Positions 1-6,899 are shown, counted from the first letter of the stretch. The stretch: 9,241 bases of DNA from Nostocaceae cyanobacterium CSSed10_463m (GCA_003556955.1 PWQB01000598.1:1-9241), one strand, 5' to 3'. Numbers and translations are program-made. Notes: a model not told the origin generated them from the sequence alone.

Positions 1-2445
1 ATTCTCTATAACATTTTGAATGCCCAGCCCCAGCAGTTATGCGATCGCTCTTATCTACCAGGTGCTGACCTGGCGGCTAAATTAAGGGCTACTAATACAC
101 CCTTGTTTGCCGTAGAATCAAAGCGATCGCTCAGAGAATTTGACATTTTGGGTTTTAGTCTCAGTTACGAACTGGGAGCAACTAATATCCTCGAAATGTT
201 AGAGTTGGCAAAAATTCCCCTTACATGGCAAGAAAGAGCCGGGGGTAACTACCCGCTAATTTTTGCCGGGGGACAAACAGCAACATCAAATCCTGAACCG
301 TATGCCGATTTCTTTGACTTTTTCGCCCTCGGAGATGGGGAAGAATTACTACCAGAAGTTGGTTTGGTGTTGTCAGAAGGCAAACAAGCAAAACTGAACC
401 GGGAAAATTTGCTCCTGGACTTGGCACAAATACCAGGCGTATATGTACCTCAGTTTTATGATATGGCCGCTGATGGCTCAGTTCATCCTCTCCACCCAGA
501 AGTACCTAAACGGATTTTGCGCCGGGTAGCAACCCCAATTCCCGCTTATTCCATTGGGTTAGTTCCTTACGTGGAAACGGTACATGACCGCCTGACGCTG
601 GAAATTCGCCGGGGCTGTACTCGTGGATGTCGTTTTTGTCAACCAGGAATGCTCACCCGTCCAGCTAGGGATGTGGAACCAGAACAGGTAGTAACAGCTA
701 TTGCCGAAGGAATGCGGGCAACGGGTTATAATGAGTTTTCCCTGTTATCCCTGAGTTGTTCTGATTATTTGTCCTTACCAGCTGTAGGGATGGAAATCAA
801 AAATCGGTTAAAAAACGAAAATATTTCCCTGACTCTTCCCAGTCAACGGGTAGATAGATTTGATGAAAATATTGCGAATATTCTCGGCGGGACAAGGCAA
901 GGTGGACTGACTTTTGCACCAGAAGCCGGTACCCAAAGAATGCGGGACATTGTAAATAAGGGTTTAACGAATGAAGAATTACTCAGAGGTGTAAAAACGG
1001 CCTGGGAACAAGGTTGGGATAAAATCAAGTTATATTTCATGATTGGCTTGCCAGGTGAAACTGATACTGATGTTGTGGGCATCGCCGAAACAGTTAGCTG
1101 GTTACAGCGAGAATGTCGCGGTAGAGGCAGAAGACCTTTAAACTTTAACTTGACAATTTCTAACTTTACACCTAAGCCCCATACTCCTTTTCAGTGGCAT
1201 TCAGTTTCGACTACAGAGTTTAAACGGAAACAAAACCTGCTCAGGCAAGAATTCCGCCGCATCCGGGGAGTAAAGGTGAATTTTACCGATGTCCGAATCT
1301 CGGCAATGGAAGACTTTGTGGGCAGAGGCGATCGCACTTTAGGCAAAGTCGTCCGTCGCGCCTGGGAGTTGGGTGCAGGGATGGATTCTTGGTATGAAAA
1401 TTTAGATGCAGCTTTTGGGGCTTGGGAATCAGCCATCGCCGAAGCTGGTTTAGATGGGAAATACCGTCTGCTAGAAGCAGCAGGGGCGCAGGGTGCAGGG
1501 AACCAGGAAGATTTTTTAAATCAGCCTTTACCTTGGGACCACATTGACACCGGCATCGATAAAAAATGGCTCCAGGAAGACTTAAAACGGGCGTTAGCAG
1601 CTGCAATAGTACCTGATTGCTCTTTTGAAGGTTGCTCTCATTGCGGTGTCTGCGGCCCTGATTTTGGACACAATATTGTGATTCCGCCGCCAGCCATCCC
1701 AGAATTTGCTGGTAATTTTGTGCCGAATACCAATAAAACCCAAAGACTGCGTGTTTGGTTTGGCAAGCAAGGATCAATGGCTTTAGTCAGTCATTTGGAT
1801 TTAATGCGTCTGTTTGACCGAGTTATCCGTAGAGCAGGCTTACCAATTGCTTTTACTGGTGGATTTCATCCTAGTCCCCGAATTGCGATCGCCAGTGCCT
1901 TAGCTTTAGGATCTACCAGTAGTGGAGAAATAGTAGATTTTGAGTTAACCCAGCCAGTGGAAGTTGAAACCTTCCGACAGCAACTTATTCAAGAACTACC
2001 CACAGACATTCCTGTATATAATGTGGCAGAGATAGATTTAAGCAGCCCCGCAGCTAATCAAGTCATGGAGGCGGCAGATTATTTAATTACAGTGGCAACA
2101 CCCTCAGAGGTGACAGCTGTACAATGGCAAGACTGGATTGATCAAATCAAAGCCAAAGACGAAATTCTGGTGGAGAAAACAAGCAAGTCAGGCAAGACCC
2201 AATTAGTAAATCTGCGCGCACGTTTGTTTGAACTAGAATTAGTAAAAACTAACACCAGTGACACGGAATCTACAGCTGTTCTGCATTATTTAGGTAGTTG
2301 TCGCCATGATGGTGTGATATTGCGTCCTGAACAAATCCTGTCTATGCTGGAAATAGTCGCAGGATATTCAACTAGCACTCAATCGAGTGGCGGAGAATTT
2401 CAACTCCTACAGATTCACCGCAATCATCTAGTTTTAGGAGTATAA
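1..2445 (+). CDS. Radical SAM protein, TIGR03960-type fused to DUF2344 domain; 5'-truncated by window edge
   Basis: 814 residues are visible and the frame is open from base 1. The in-frame TTG at 16 is not the start: the preceding codons read ILYNI and continue family-like sequence, so I infer roughly 55-60 N-terminal residues lie outside the window. Numbering from the first visible residue, an N-terminal Rossmann-like, B12-binding-type region (about 45-120, including DILGFSLSYELGATN) precedes a radical SAM core with CxxxCxxC (C206, C210, C213, in RRGCTRGCRFCQ). That motif would bind a 4Fe-4S cluster and S-adenosylmethionine. FMIGLPGETD follows in the barrel. A second cysteine group, CX4CX2CX2C (C540, C545, C548, C551), sits just before a C-terminal DUF2344 domain (about 582-790). 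Many bacteria encode the two parts separately, next to an RNase E/G gene; here they are one polypeptide. Substrate and reaction are unknown. The placement before rne suggests a role in RNA or ribosome maturation, which is inference. It is probably cytosolic. Family call is confident. Confidence 0.9.
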   Translation: MLYNILNAQPQQLCDRSYLPGADLAAKLRATNTPLFAVESKRSLREFDILGFSLSYELGATNILEMLELAKIPLTWQERAGGNYPLIFAGGQTATSNPEPYADFFDFFALGDGEELLPEVGLVLSEGKQAKLNRENLLLDLAQIPGVYVPQFYDMAADGSVHPLHPEVPKRILRRVATPIPAYSIGLVPYVETVHDRLTLEIRRGCTRGCRFCQPGMLTRPARDVEPEQVVTAIAEGMRATGYNEFSLLSLSCSDYLSLPAVGMEIKNRLKNENISLTLPSQRVDRFDENIANILGGTRQGGLTFAPEAGTQRMRDIVNKGLTNEELLRGVKTAWEQGWDKIKLYFMIGLPGETDTDVVGIAETVSWLQRECRGRGRRPLNFNLTISNFTPKPHTPFQWHSVSTTEFKRKQNLLRQEFRRIRGVKVNFTDVRISAMEDFVGRGDRTLGKVVRRAWELGAGMDSWYENLDAAFGAWESAIAEAGLDGKYRLLEAAGAQGAGNQEDFLNQPLPWDHIDTGIDKKWLQEDLKRALAAAIVPDCSFEGCSHCGVCGPDFGHNIVIPPPAIPEFAGNFVPNTNKTQRLRVWFGKQGSMALVSHLDLMRLFDRVIRRAGLPIAFTGGFHPSPRIAIASALALGSTSSGEIVDFELTQPVEVETFRQQLIQELPTDIPVYNVAEIDLSSPAANQVMEAADYLITVATPSEVTAVQWQDWIDQIKAKDEILVEKTSKSGKTQLVNLRARLFELELVKTNTSDTESTAVLHYLGSCRHDGVILRPEQILSMLEIVAGYSTSTQSSGGEFQLLQIHRNHLVLGV

Positions 2446-2446
2446 T
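2441..2446 (+). promoter_or_regulatory. Consensus -10 hexamer overlapping the radical SAM stop codon
   Basis: TATAAT is a perfect sigma-70 -10 match and contains the TAA stop of the upstream gene. No convincing -35 lies at 16-18 bases; TTCACC at 2414-2419 is 21 bases away. If used, transcription would start near 2453 and give rne a leader of about 690 bases. It may be a chance match. Confidence 0.2.
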
Positions 2447-2460
2447 CCATGATAGCCAAG

Positions 2461-2748
2461 CGTGGCGTAAAGCCCTTCAGGCCTAGCTATGCTTCGAGCT
2501 ATAGGGCAACTGGCTAGTAGTTCTGCCCACAGTAGAGCGTCATCATGGGAATTGATTCCCTCGGTTGCGCTAGAATCAGATCAAGAGAATTTTCTGGCGC
2601 TGCATGAGATGGACTGGTTCACTCCCCTGGTCATCAGGGAGCGAAAGCGAAGACTTGTACTGAGCTTGTCGAAGTATATGAGAGTGGGTCTTCTAGGATT
2701 GTATCCCAGATAAAGCTTTGCTTGGCATCAGCAGATGGCTTCGCCACG
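2461..2748. repeat. Possible decayed MITE-like or interspersed palindromic element
   Basis: The left edge CGTGGCGTAAAGCC (2461-2474) is matched in inverted orientation by GGCTTCGCCACG (2737-2748), an imperfect terminal inverted repeat with a 2-base gap. AGCTATAG occurs near both ends (2497-2504 and 2751-2758). An imperfect palindrome lies around 2482-2505. Motifs like GGCTTCGCCACG and GTGGCGTAAGCC are, from memory, common in multicopy extragenic repeats of Nostoc genomes. No clear target-site duplication is visible and no transposase is encoded. It could equally be several unrelated small repeats side by side. Confidence 0.3.
2653..2675. repeat. Dispersed palindromic repeat motif (TACTGAGC..GTCGAAGT type)
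   Basis: The 23-base segment begins ACTTGTACTGAGC and ends TTGTCGAAGT, with ACTT/AAGT arms forming an imperfect palindrome. The related sequence containing TTCGACTNCGCTCAGT is, from memory, among the most frequent interspersed repeats of heterocyst-forming cyanobacteria. The assignment rests on resemblance only. Confidence 0.4.
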
Positions 2749-2928
2749 TAAGCTATAGACTGAGATAAGCCGAAGTCCAAAGGGTGAGGCAGATTAAAGA
2801 ACTCACTCTCTCTATACCTACCTTGTGAACTAGTAACTTAAAAACAGGCTCCGTCGGCAACTCTTCCTCTATGCTTTTTAAACAACTGCTAAATTCCTAA
2901 TCCCTAGATGGTAAGGGTATTGCATAAA

Positions 2929-2952
2929 AAATCAACCACGGACGGTTGATTT
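2929..2952. terminator. Strong hairpin, possible bidirectional terminator upstream of rne
   Basis: AAATCAACC (2929-2937) and GGTTGATTT (2944-2952) form a perfect 9-bp stem around a 6-base loop. On the plus strand the stem is followed by a U-rich but interrupted tail (ATTTGCTT). On the minus strand six consecutive T residues follow, a better terminator tail. It would stop transcripts reading through from the radical SAM gene before the rne promoter candidate at 3031. If rne is transcribed from further upstream, the stem would instead be a leader structure. Confidence 0.45.
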
Positions 2953-3030
2953 ATTTGCTTAAACAGTATGCAGGCGTTTTGGAATAATCAGCCCTATCAA
3001 CGCCACCCTTTAGTCAATAGCTCTTTCATT

Positions 3031-3059
3031 TTGAGCAAAGAAGTCACAATTTTTATGAT
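3031..3059 (+). promoter_or_regulatory. Candidate sigma-70 promoter for rne-rnhB
   Basis: TTGAGC (3031-3036) and TATGAT (3054-3059) are separated by exactly 17 bases. They match the consensus hexamers at 4/6 and 5/6. Initiation near 3066 would give a leader of about 80 bases. It lies downstream of the 2929-2952 hairpin, which would insulate it from upstream transcription. This was found by eye; AT-rich spacers give chance matches. Confidence 0.4.
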
Positions 3060-3072
3060 CAGCAGCGCCTTT

Positions 3073-3139
3073 GGGGAAGAGGGGCGAAAGGGATAACATC
3101 TCCTCCATAGCTCTCGTTGGTGCTGCCAATTTTTGAGGA
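3073..3139 (+). promoter_or_regulatory. rne leader: ribosome binding site plus possible pairing switch
   Basis: The Shine-Dalgarno GAGGA (3135-3139) lies 6 bases before the rne ATG and is preceded by a U5 run (3130-3134) and a small stem TTGG/CCAA (3117-3129). Upstream, TCTCCTCC (3099-3106) contains TCCTC, the exact complement of GAGGA. The same pyrimidine tract can pair with purine-rich GGAAGAGG (3075-3082), giving 6 Watson-Crick pairs, one wobble and one mismatch. The two pairings exclude each other, so the leader could alternate between a masked and an open ribosome site. U-rich leaders are used for RNase E autoregulation in other bacteria. The ribosome site itself is secure; the switch is inference. 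Confidence 0.35.
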
Positions 3140-3145
3140 AATTGA

Positions 3146-5383
3146 ATGCCAAAGCAAATTATTATCGCAGAACAGCATCAAATTGCGGCTGTATTTTCTG
3201 AAGATCAAATACAAGAACTCGTTGTTGCTACTGGTCATCACCAAATTGGTGATGTCTACTTAGGTGTAGTAGAAAACGTATTACCTGGAATAGATGCGGC
3301 TTTTGTCAATATCGGCGACCCAGAGCGTAACGGCTTTATCCATGTAACTGATTTGGGTCCATTAAAGCTCAAGCGCACAGCAGCAGCAATCACAGAACTA
3401 TTAGCACCACAGCAAAAGGTGTTAGTACAAGTGATGAAAGAGCCAACCGGGTCAAAGGGACCAAGGCTCACAGGTAACATCACATCACCTGGACGCTATG
3501 TAGTGTTAATGCCCTATGGTAGGGGTGTAAATTTATCCCGACGAATTAAAAGTGAAAGTGAGCGGAACCGCTTGCGAGCATTGGCAATTTTGATCAAACC
3601 TGCGGGAATGGGTCTGCTGGTACGTACAGAAGCAGAAGGTAAACCAGAAGAAGCGATTATTGAAGATTTGGAACTGTTGCAAAAGCAATGGGATGCCATT
3701 CAGCAAGAAGCACATTCTACCCGTGCGCCCGCACTACTGAATCGAGATGATGACTTTATTCAGCGCGTACTGCGAGATATGTACGGTGCTGATGTGAATC
3801 GAATCGTCGTGGATTCTAGTACTGGTTTGAAACGAGTCAAACATTACTTGCAGAACTGGAGTGGAGGACAAACACCACAGGGTGTATTAATTGACCATCA
3901 CCGCGATCGCTCTCCAATTTTAGAGTACTTCCGCATTAGTGCCGCAATTAAAGAAGCCCTAAAACCCAGAGTAGACTTACCTTCTGGGGGATATATTATC
4001 ATTGAACCCACCGAAGCATTAACTGTAGTTGATGTCAACTCTGGTTCCTTCACTCGCTCGGCAACAGCCAGAGAAACAGTTTTGTGGACAAACTGCGAAG
4101 CAGCAACAGAAATTGCCCGTCAGTTACGTCTGCGAAATATTGCCGGAGTAATTGTAGTTGATTTCATTGATATGGAGTCACGGCGTGATCAATTACAAGT
4201 TCTAGAACATTTTAATAAGGCACTGAAGGCAGACAAAGCTCGTCCTCAGATTGCCCAACTCACTGAATTAGGACTGGTAGAACTTACCCGTAAGCGCCAA
4301 GGTCAAAATGTTTACGAATTGTTTGGTCATACTTGCCCAACCTGCGGTGGTTTGGGACATATTATGCATCTGCCGGGAGACACAGAACCCCGATTACCAA
4401 CCACAGCAGAATTACCAGATCGATTTGATTTCGGCTACACTCAGTCCAAAGTATCCTCACCCCAAAAAGAACCACGGCTGCCCACGACTCGTATCACCGA
4501 ACCACGGGAAACTTATGATAGCTTTGGCGACGTATTTGATGGTGACTCTGATATCAGCCCCTTGGATTTAATTAATCATCCCAGCTATCAAGAACCAGGG
4601 GACAGCAAGCGTCGTACCCGTGTGCGTCGTAATCGACCAGCTATCAATGGAGCCAATGGAAAAGATGAGAGTTTACGTGGTGAATCCATAGGTCGGGTGA
4701 GTCCTCTGCCATTAGGTTTCGACAACGAACCAGATTTAGAATCGGATAATGACCTTGAACTGCGGCTGCGCTCAGTCCCTGACATAGAAAGATCCACACC
4801 AGAAATTCCTTCCCCTAACTTGGGTAAGTCGGGTTGGAATGAAAGGGCAGAACGCACTTCTTCCTTTAGCTCTCCTCAGTCCAATACTTCCCTAAGTCGA
4901 ACCAATAAAGTCACCAAGGTAGAGCCGGTTAAACCAGTGGTAGAACCACCGGAAATTAGAAGTGTAGAAATGACTCTAGAGGAACAAGATGTGTTCGCAT
5001 TGATGGGAGTTTCTCCTTTAGTTAAGTTAGACCAGGAAGTTAAAAGTCCCAAGTCTGTAATTATTAACATCATCGGACCAGATGCGGTTAGAACTAAAAT
5101 AACTGAATCAACTTCAGAATCAACTCCAGAATCAACTCCAATCAATACAGTCAGCAGTGAAGTCAACTCTGAAATCAAGACATCACCAGTTGAGTTAGAA
5201 CAGAAACCCCAGAGCGTAGTCGAAGAAAGTGCAGTCGAAGCTCTGAAAAATACAAATGAGTCAATGGATGTGGAAACAAACGCTGACGAAACTCCAGTGA
5301 ATCATATTTCTACTGGTAACCGTCGCCGCCGTCGTCGTTCCTCAGCTCTAGAGTCAGATTCTTCCACATCAGAGGATAATTAA
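3146..5383 (+). CDS. rne: Ribonuclease E (Rne/Rng family endoribonuclease)
   Basis: This 745-residue endoribonuclease starts mRNA decay and processes rRNA and other RNAs in the cytoplasm. An S1 domain (about 35-118) is followed by the 5'-monophosphate-sensing segment LVRTEAEG (R160, T161). The catalytic DNase I-like subdomain carries the Mg-binding aspartates D296 (VVDVNSGSF) and D339 (VVDFID). CPTCGG (C397, C400) is the Zn-link that joins protomers. After about residue 410 the tail is low-complexity, acidic and Ser/Thr-rich, with a basic cluster KRRTRVRRNR (488-497). It ends in RRRRRRSSA, a nonapeptide reported to bind polynucleotide phosphorylase in cyanobacterial RNase E, so a small degradosome is likely. 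The E. coli-type scaffold is absent, as is normal for cyanobacteria. The ATG at 3146 is supported by GAGGA 6 bases upstream. rnhB follows after 7 bases, implying co-transcription. Very sure of function. Confidence 0.97.
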   Translation: MPKQIIIAEQHQIAAVFSEDQIQELVVATGHHQIGDVYLGVVENVLPGIDAAFVNIGDPERNGFIHVTDLGPLKLKRTAAAITELLAPQQKVLVQVMKEPTGSKGPRLTGNITSPGRYVVLMPYGRGVNLSRRIKSESERNRLRALAILIKPAGMGLLVRTEAEGKPEEAIIEDLELLQKQWDAIQQEAHSTRAPALLNRDDDFIQRVLRDMYGADVNRIVVDSSTGLKRVKHYLQNWSGGQTPQGVLIDHHRDRSPILEYFRISAAIKEALKPRVDLPSGGYIIIEPTEALTVVDVNSGSFTRSATARETVLWTNCEAATEIARQLRLRNIAGVIVVDFIDMESRRDQLQVLEHFNKALKADKARPQIAQLTELGLVELTRKRQGQNVYELFGHTCPTCGGLGHIMHLPGDTEPRLPTTAELPDRFDFGYTQSKVSSPQKEPRLPTTRITEPRETYDSFGDVFDGDSDISPLDLINHPSYQEPGDSKRRTRVRRNRPAINGANGKDESLRGESIGRVSPLPLGFDNEPDLESDNDLELRLRSVPDIERSTPEIPSPNLGKSGWNERAERTSSFSSPQSNTSLSRTNKVTKVEPVKPVVEPPEIRSVEMTLEEQDVFALMGVSPLVKLDQEVKSPKSVIINIIGPDAVRTKITESTSESTPESTPINTVSSEVNSEIKTSPVELEQKPQSVVEESAVEALKNTNESMDVETNADETPVNHISTGNRRRRRRSSALESDSSTSEDN
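5105..5140 (+). repeat. Three tandem 12-base repeats inside the rne tail
   Basis: GAATCAACTCCA occurs three times in a row (5105-5116 with one T for C, then 5117-5128 and 5129-5140). It encodes ESTS-ESTP-ESTP in the disordered part of RNase E. The repeat is in frame, so copy-number change would lengthen or shorten the linker without a frameshift. Confidence 0.8.
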
Positions 5384-5390
5384 CTGTCTT

Positions 5391-6095
5391 ATGCTCAAGA
5401 CAGAGCAAACTACCGCAGATATTTGTTCACCAGCACTTCCAGACCAACCACTTTGGCTGGAGTTGTCTCCAGCCCTGCAACTTCCCTCCGGGTCAACTTT
5501 GTCCGAGATTCCAGGGTTAGTTGCGGGCATAGATGAAGTTGGGCGAGGGGCGCTCTTTGGTCCAGTGGTGGCGGCGGCGGTGATTTTGCCTGCTTGTGCT
5601 TTGCCAAAACTGATAGAAGTTGGCATTAAAGATAGTAAAAAGCTGTCTAGTTCTCGGAGAACTAAGCTAGCACAGCAAATTTGTGGGCTGGCGACAGACT
5701 GGAAAATTGGTTTTGCTTCAACTATTGAAATTGACGAAATAAATATTTTGCAGGCAACGTTGTTAGCTATGAAGCGGGCTGTACTGAAACTGAAGGTACA
5801 GCCTCAGTTATGCTTGGTTGATGGTAATCAGCCGATTCAAAATTTGAGAATACCGCAAGAAACAATAGTCAAGGGGGACGAGCGATCGCTAACGATAGCA
5901 GCAGCTAGTATTGTGGCTAAAGTTTGGCGTGATGACTTGATCATGCGTCTAGCATTAAAGTACCCCCTGTATAATCTAGAGCAGAATAAGGGCTATGGTA
6001 GTCACAAACATTTAGTAGCGCTGCAACAACACGGTCCATCACCACTGCATCGCAAATCATTTCGTCCTTGTCAAATTCAACGCGGTGATTGGTGA
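5391..6095 (+). CDS. rnhB: Ribonuclease HII
   Basis: This 234-residue enzyme cleaves the RNA strand of RNA/DNA hybrids and nicks at single ribonucleotides misincorporated in DNA, starting ribonucleotide excision repair. The signature GIDEVGRG supplies D48 and E49, VDG supplies D144, and KGDERSLTIAAASIVAKV supplies D163, so the four-acid metal site is complete. The C-terminal FRPCQIQRGDW is intact. About 40 residues precede the conserved core, longer than in E. coli. A downstream start is possible, but the ATG at 5391 lies 7 bases after the rne stop. GAGGA (5372-5376), 14 bases upstream inside the end of rne, could serve as its ribosome site, suggesting translational coupling. The rne-rnhB pairing is common in cyanobacteria. 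The last 25 bases are copied 202 bases downstream. Confidence 0.95.
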   Translation: MLKTEQTTADICSPALPDQPLWLELSPALQLPSGSTLSEIPGLVAGIDEVGRGALFGPVVAAAVILPACALPKLIEVGIKDSKKLSSSRRTKLAQQICGLATDWKIGFASTIEIDEINILQATLLAMKRAVLKLKVQPQLCLVDGNQPIQNLRIPQETIVKGDERSLTIAAASIVAKVWRDDLIMRLALKYPLYNLEQNKGYGSHKHLVALQQHGPSPLHRKSFRPCQIQRGDW

Positions 6096-6096
6096 A
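6072..6096 (+). repeat. Copy 1 of duplicated rnhB 3' end
   Basis: The last bases of rnhB, encoding QIQRGDW plus stop, match 6274-6298 at 23 of 25 positions. This copy is in the intact gene. Confidence 0.75.
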
Positions 6097-6273
6097 GAAG
6101 TTATGTGTGAGGATAGGGAACAGGGTTTTGAGGATTTATCTTGGTGAAAATATATGACTATGTAATCAAGGCATAATTTTTCATCTTCACAAGTCTGATT
6201 CCTTCCACCTTTTTAACTTTCTAAGTTCCTTACACCCTTGATGGATAAAGCTTTCACCTTTATTCAGCACGCC

Positions 6274-6298
6274 CAAATTCAACCTGGTGATTGGTGAA
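6274..6298 (+). repeat. Copy 2: detached rnhB 3' end fragment (QIQPGDW-stop)
   Basis: The segment reads CAAATTCAACCTGGTGATTGG then TGAA. It repeats the rnhB end with two changed bases (GC to CT, so Arg to Pro) and keeps the reading frame and stop codon. Sequence upstream of CAAATT does not resemble rnhB, so only the extreme 3' end is duplicated. The 177 bases between copies (6097-6273) contain no gene that I can support. Its last bases also pair with 6321-6328 (TTGGTGAA/TTCACCAA, 22-base loop) across the convergent DUF1997 stop. Confidence 0.7.
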
Positions 6299-6302
6299 AA
6301 TC

Positions 6303-6314
6303 TTACGAATTATT
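6303..6314. repeat. TTACGAATTATT repeat at DUF1997 stop codon
   Basis: This 12-mer is identical to 7984-7995. In the minus-strand frame it reads Asn-Asn-Ser-stop and forms the end of the DUF1997 gene. Confidence 0.7.
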
Positions 6315-6899
6315 CAATGATTCACCAAGGGGCAAGTCCCCACCGTCATGATCTAGCACATTGGCTGACATTTGTGATGTTACCCAGCAACGATAGTCAG
6401 CTAAAAGGTGATGTAACAAGCGTTGTTTAACCGTCATCAGTACACTCTTGAGCAAACCATTACCAGTGGTTTCTAAAATTGCCTTGGGAGTAAAAGAAAA
6501 TGGTGGTGGTATCTCCACCTGTACCTCTAAATCGGCTCTTCCTTGCAGGCTAGTAACACTATTTATCTGGTGCAGAGACAAATGTCCTTGTAAATTTAAA
6601 GCGAAGCGCTGGTTAATATACTCAAAGCCGAGGATTTTACAACCTAGCGATCGCAGTTTAATTGTGCCATTTGTTTCTGCCCAAATTCTCATGTCCACAG
6701 TGGGTTGAATACTCAGGGACAGAAAGGTTAAAGGTCGCATTTTCAAACGAAATACTTCTTCTGAAAGCTGTTCTATGCGGCTATTATCAGCTAAAGCATT
6801 GACTATACGTTGAGGCTGACGCAAGTAGTATTGAATAGGAATAGGTTGTGGTGGAACATTAATTTTGACAGTTTGGCAGGCATTAAACTGGGTAGCCAT
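6303..6899 (-). CDS. DUF1997 family protein
   Basis: This 198-residue protein has no signal peptide or membrane segment. From the overall pattern I assign it to DUF1997, a family known mainly from cyanobacteria and plant plastids and without an established function. The recognisable stretch (about 15-180) includes PIQYYLRQPQRIVNALAD, FRLKMRPLTFLSLSIQPTVDM and, toward the end, GNGLLKSVLMTVKQRLLHHLLADYRCW. The last residues, LDHDGGDLPLGESLNNS, are Gly/Asp-rich and look like a poorly conserved extension whose final codons come from a repeat. The ATG at 6899 is the best start, though only a weak AGGG lies upstream at a long distance. It converges on rnhB and diverges from pheA across 186 bases, so it is probably its own transcription unit. 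Family call is moderately sure; function unknown. Confidence 0.8.
   Translation of the reverse strand: MATQFNACQTVKINVPPQPIPIQYYLRQPQRIVNALADNSRIEQLSEEVFRLKMRPLTFLSLSIQPTVDMRIWAETNGTIKLRSLGCKILGFEYINQRFALNLQGHLSLHQINSVTSLQGRADLEVQVEIPPPFSFTPKAILETTGNGLLKSVLMTVKQRLLHHLLADYRCWVTSQMSANVLDHDGGDLPLGESLNNS

Larger units (their letters stand above)
2446..3145 (+). other. Long gene-free interval upstream of rne (repeats, hairpin, leader)
   Basis: This 700-base stretch separates the radical SAM stop from the rne start. I see no supportable gene in it. Its left half (about 2455-2760) is a patchwork of palindromic sequence resembling dispersed Nostoc repeats. It includes short inverted repeats such as TGATTC/GAATCA (2553-2558 with 2573-2578) and CTCCCCTG/CAGGGAG (2622-2629 with 2635-2641). 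A pyrimidine-rich piece (about 2797-2824) follows. The right half holds a strong hairpin (2929-2952), a promoter candidate (3031-3059) and a purine/pyrimidine-rich leader ending in the rne ribosome binding site. Cyanobacterial rne genes are known for long or regulated 5' leaders; that this one is regulated is inference. Confidence 0.6.

Noticed and set aside
16..18. TTG as the start codon of the radical SAM gene
   Set aside because: The frame stays open to base 1 and the upstream codons (ILYNI) continue conserved family sequence; the true start lies outside the window.
1283..1777. 164-codon minus-strand frame antisense to the radical SAM gene
   Set aside because: It overlaps strongly conserved coding sequence on the other strand and its translation shows no domain-like pattern.
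2489..2713. 74-codon plus-strand reading frame before rne
   Set aside because: No ribosome binding site, no recognisable domain, and it runs through palindromic repeat sequence; treated as chance.
2446..3145. Possible structured ncRNA, tRNA or riboswitch in the long gap
   Set aside because: Only local hairpins were seen; no tRNA cloverleaf, 6S, tmRNA, RNase P or known riboswitch core could be recognised by eye.
4308..4571. 87-codon plus-strand frame inside rne
   Set aside because: It is a shifted frame of the RNase E zinc-link and tail region, with no independent evidence.
6448..6708. 86-codon plus-strand frame opposite the DUF1997 gene
   Set aside because: The minus-strand DUF1997 protein explains this DNA; the plus-strand frame has no ribosome site or family resemblance.
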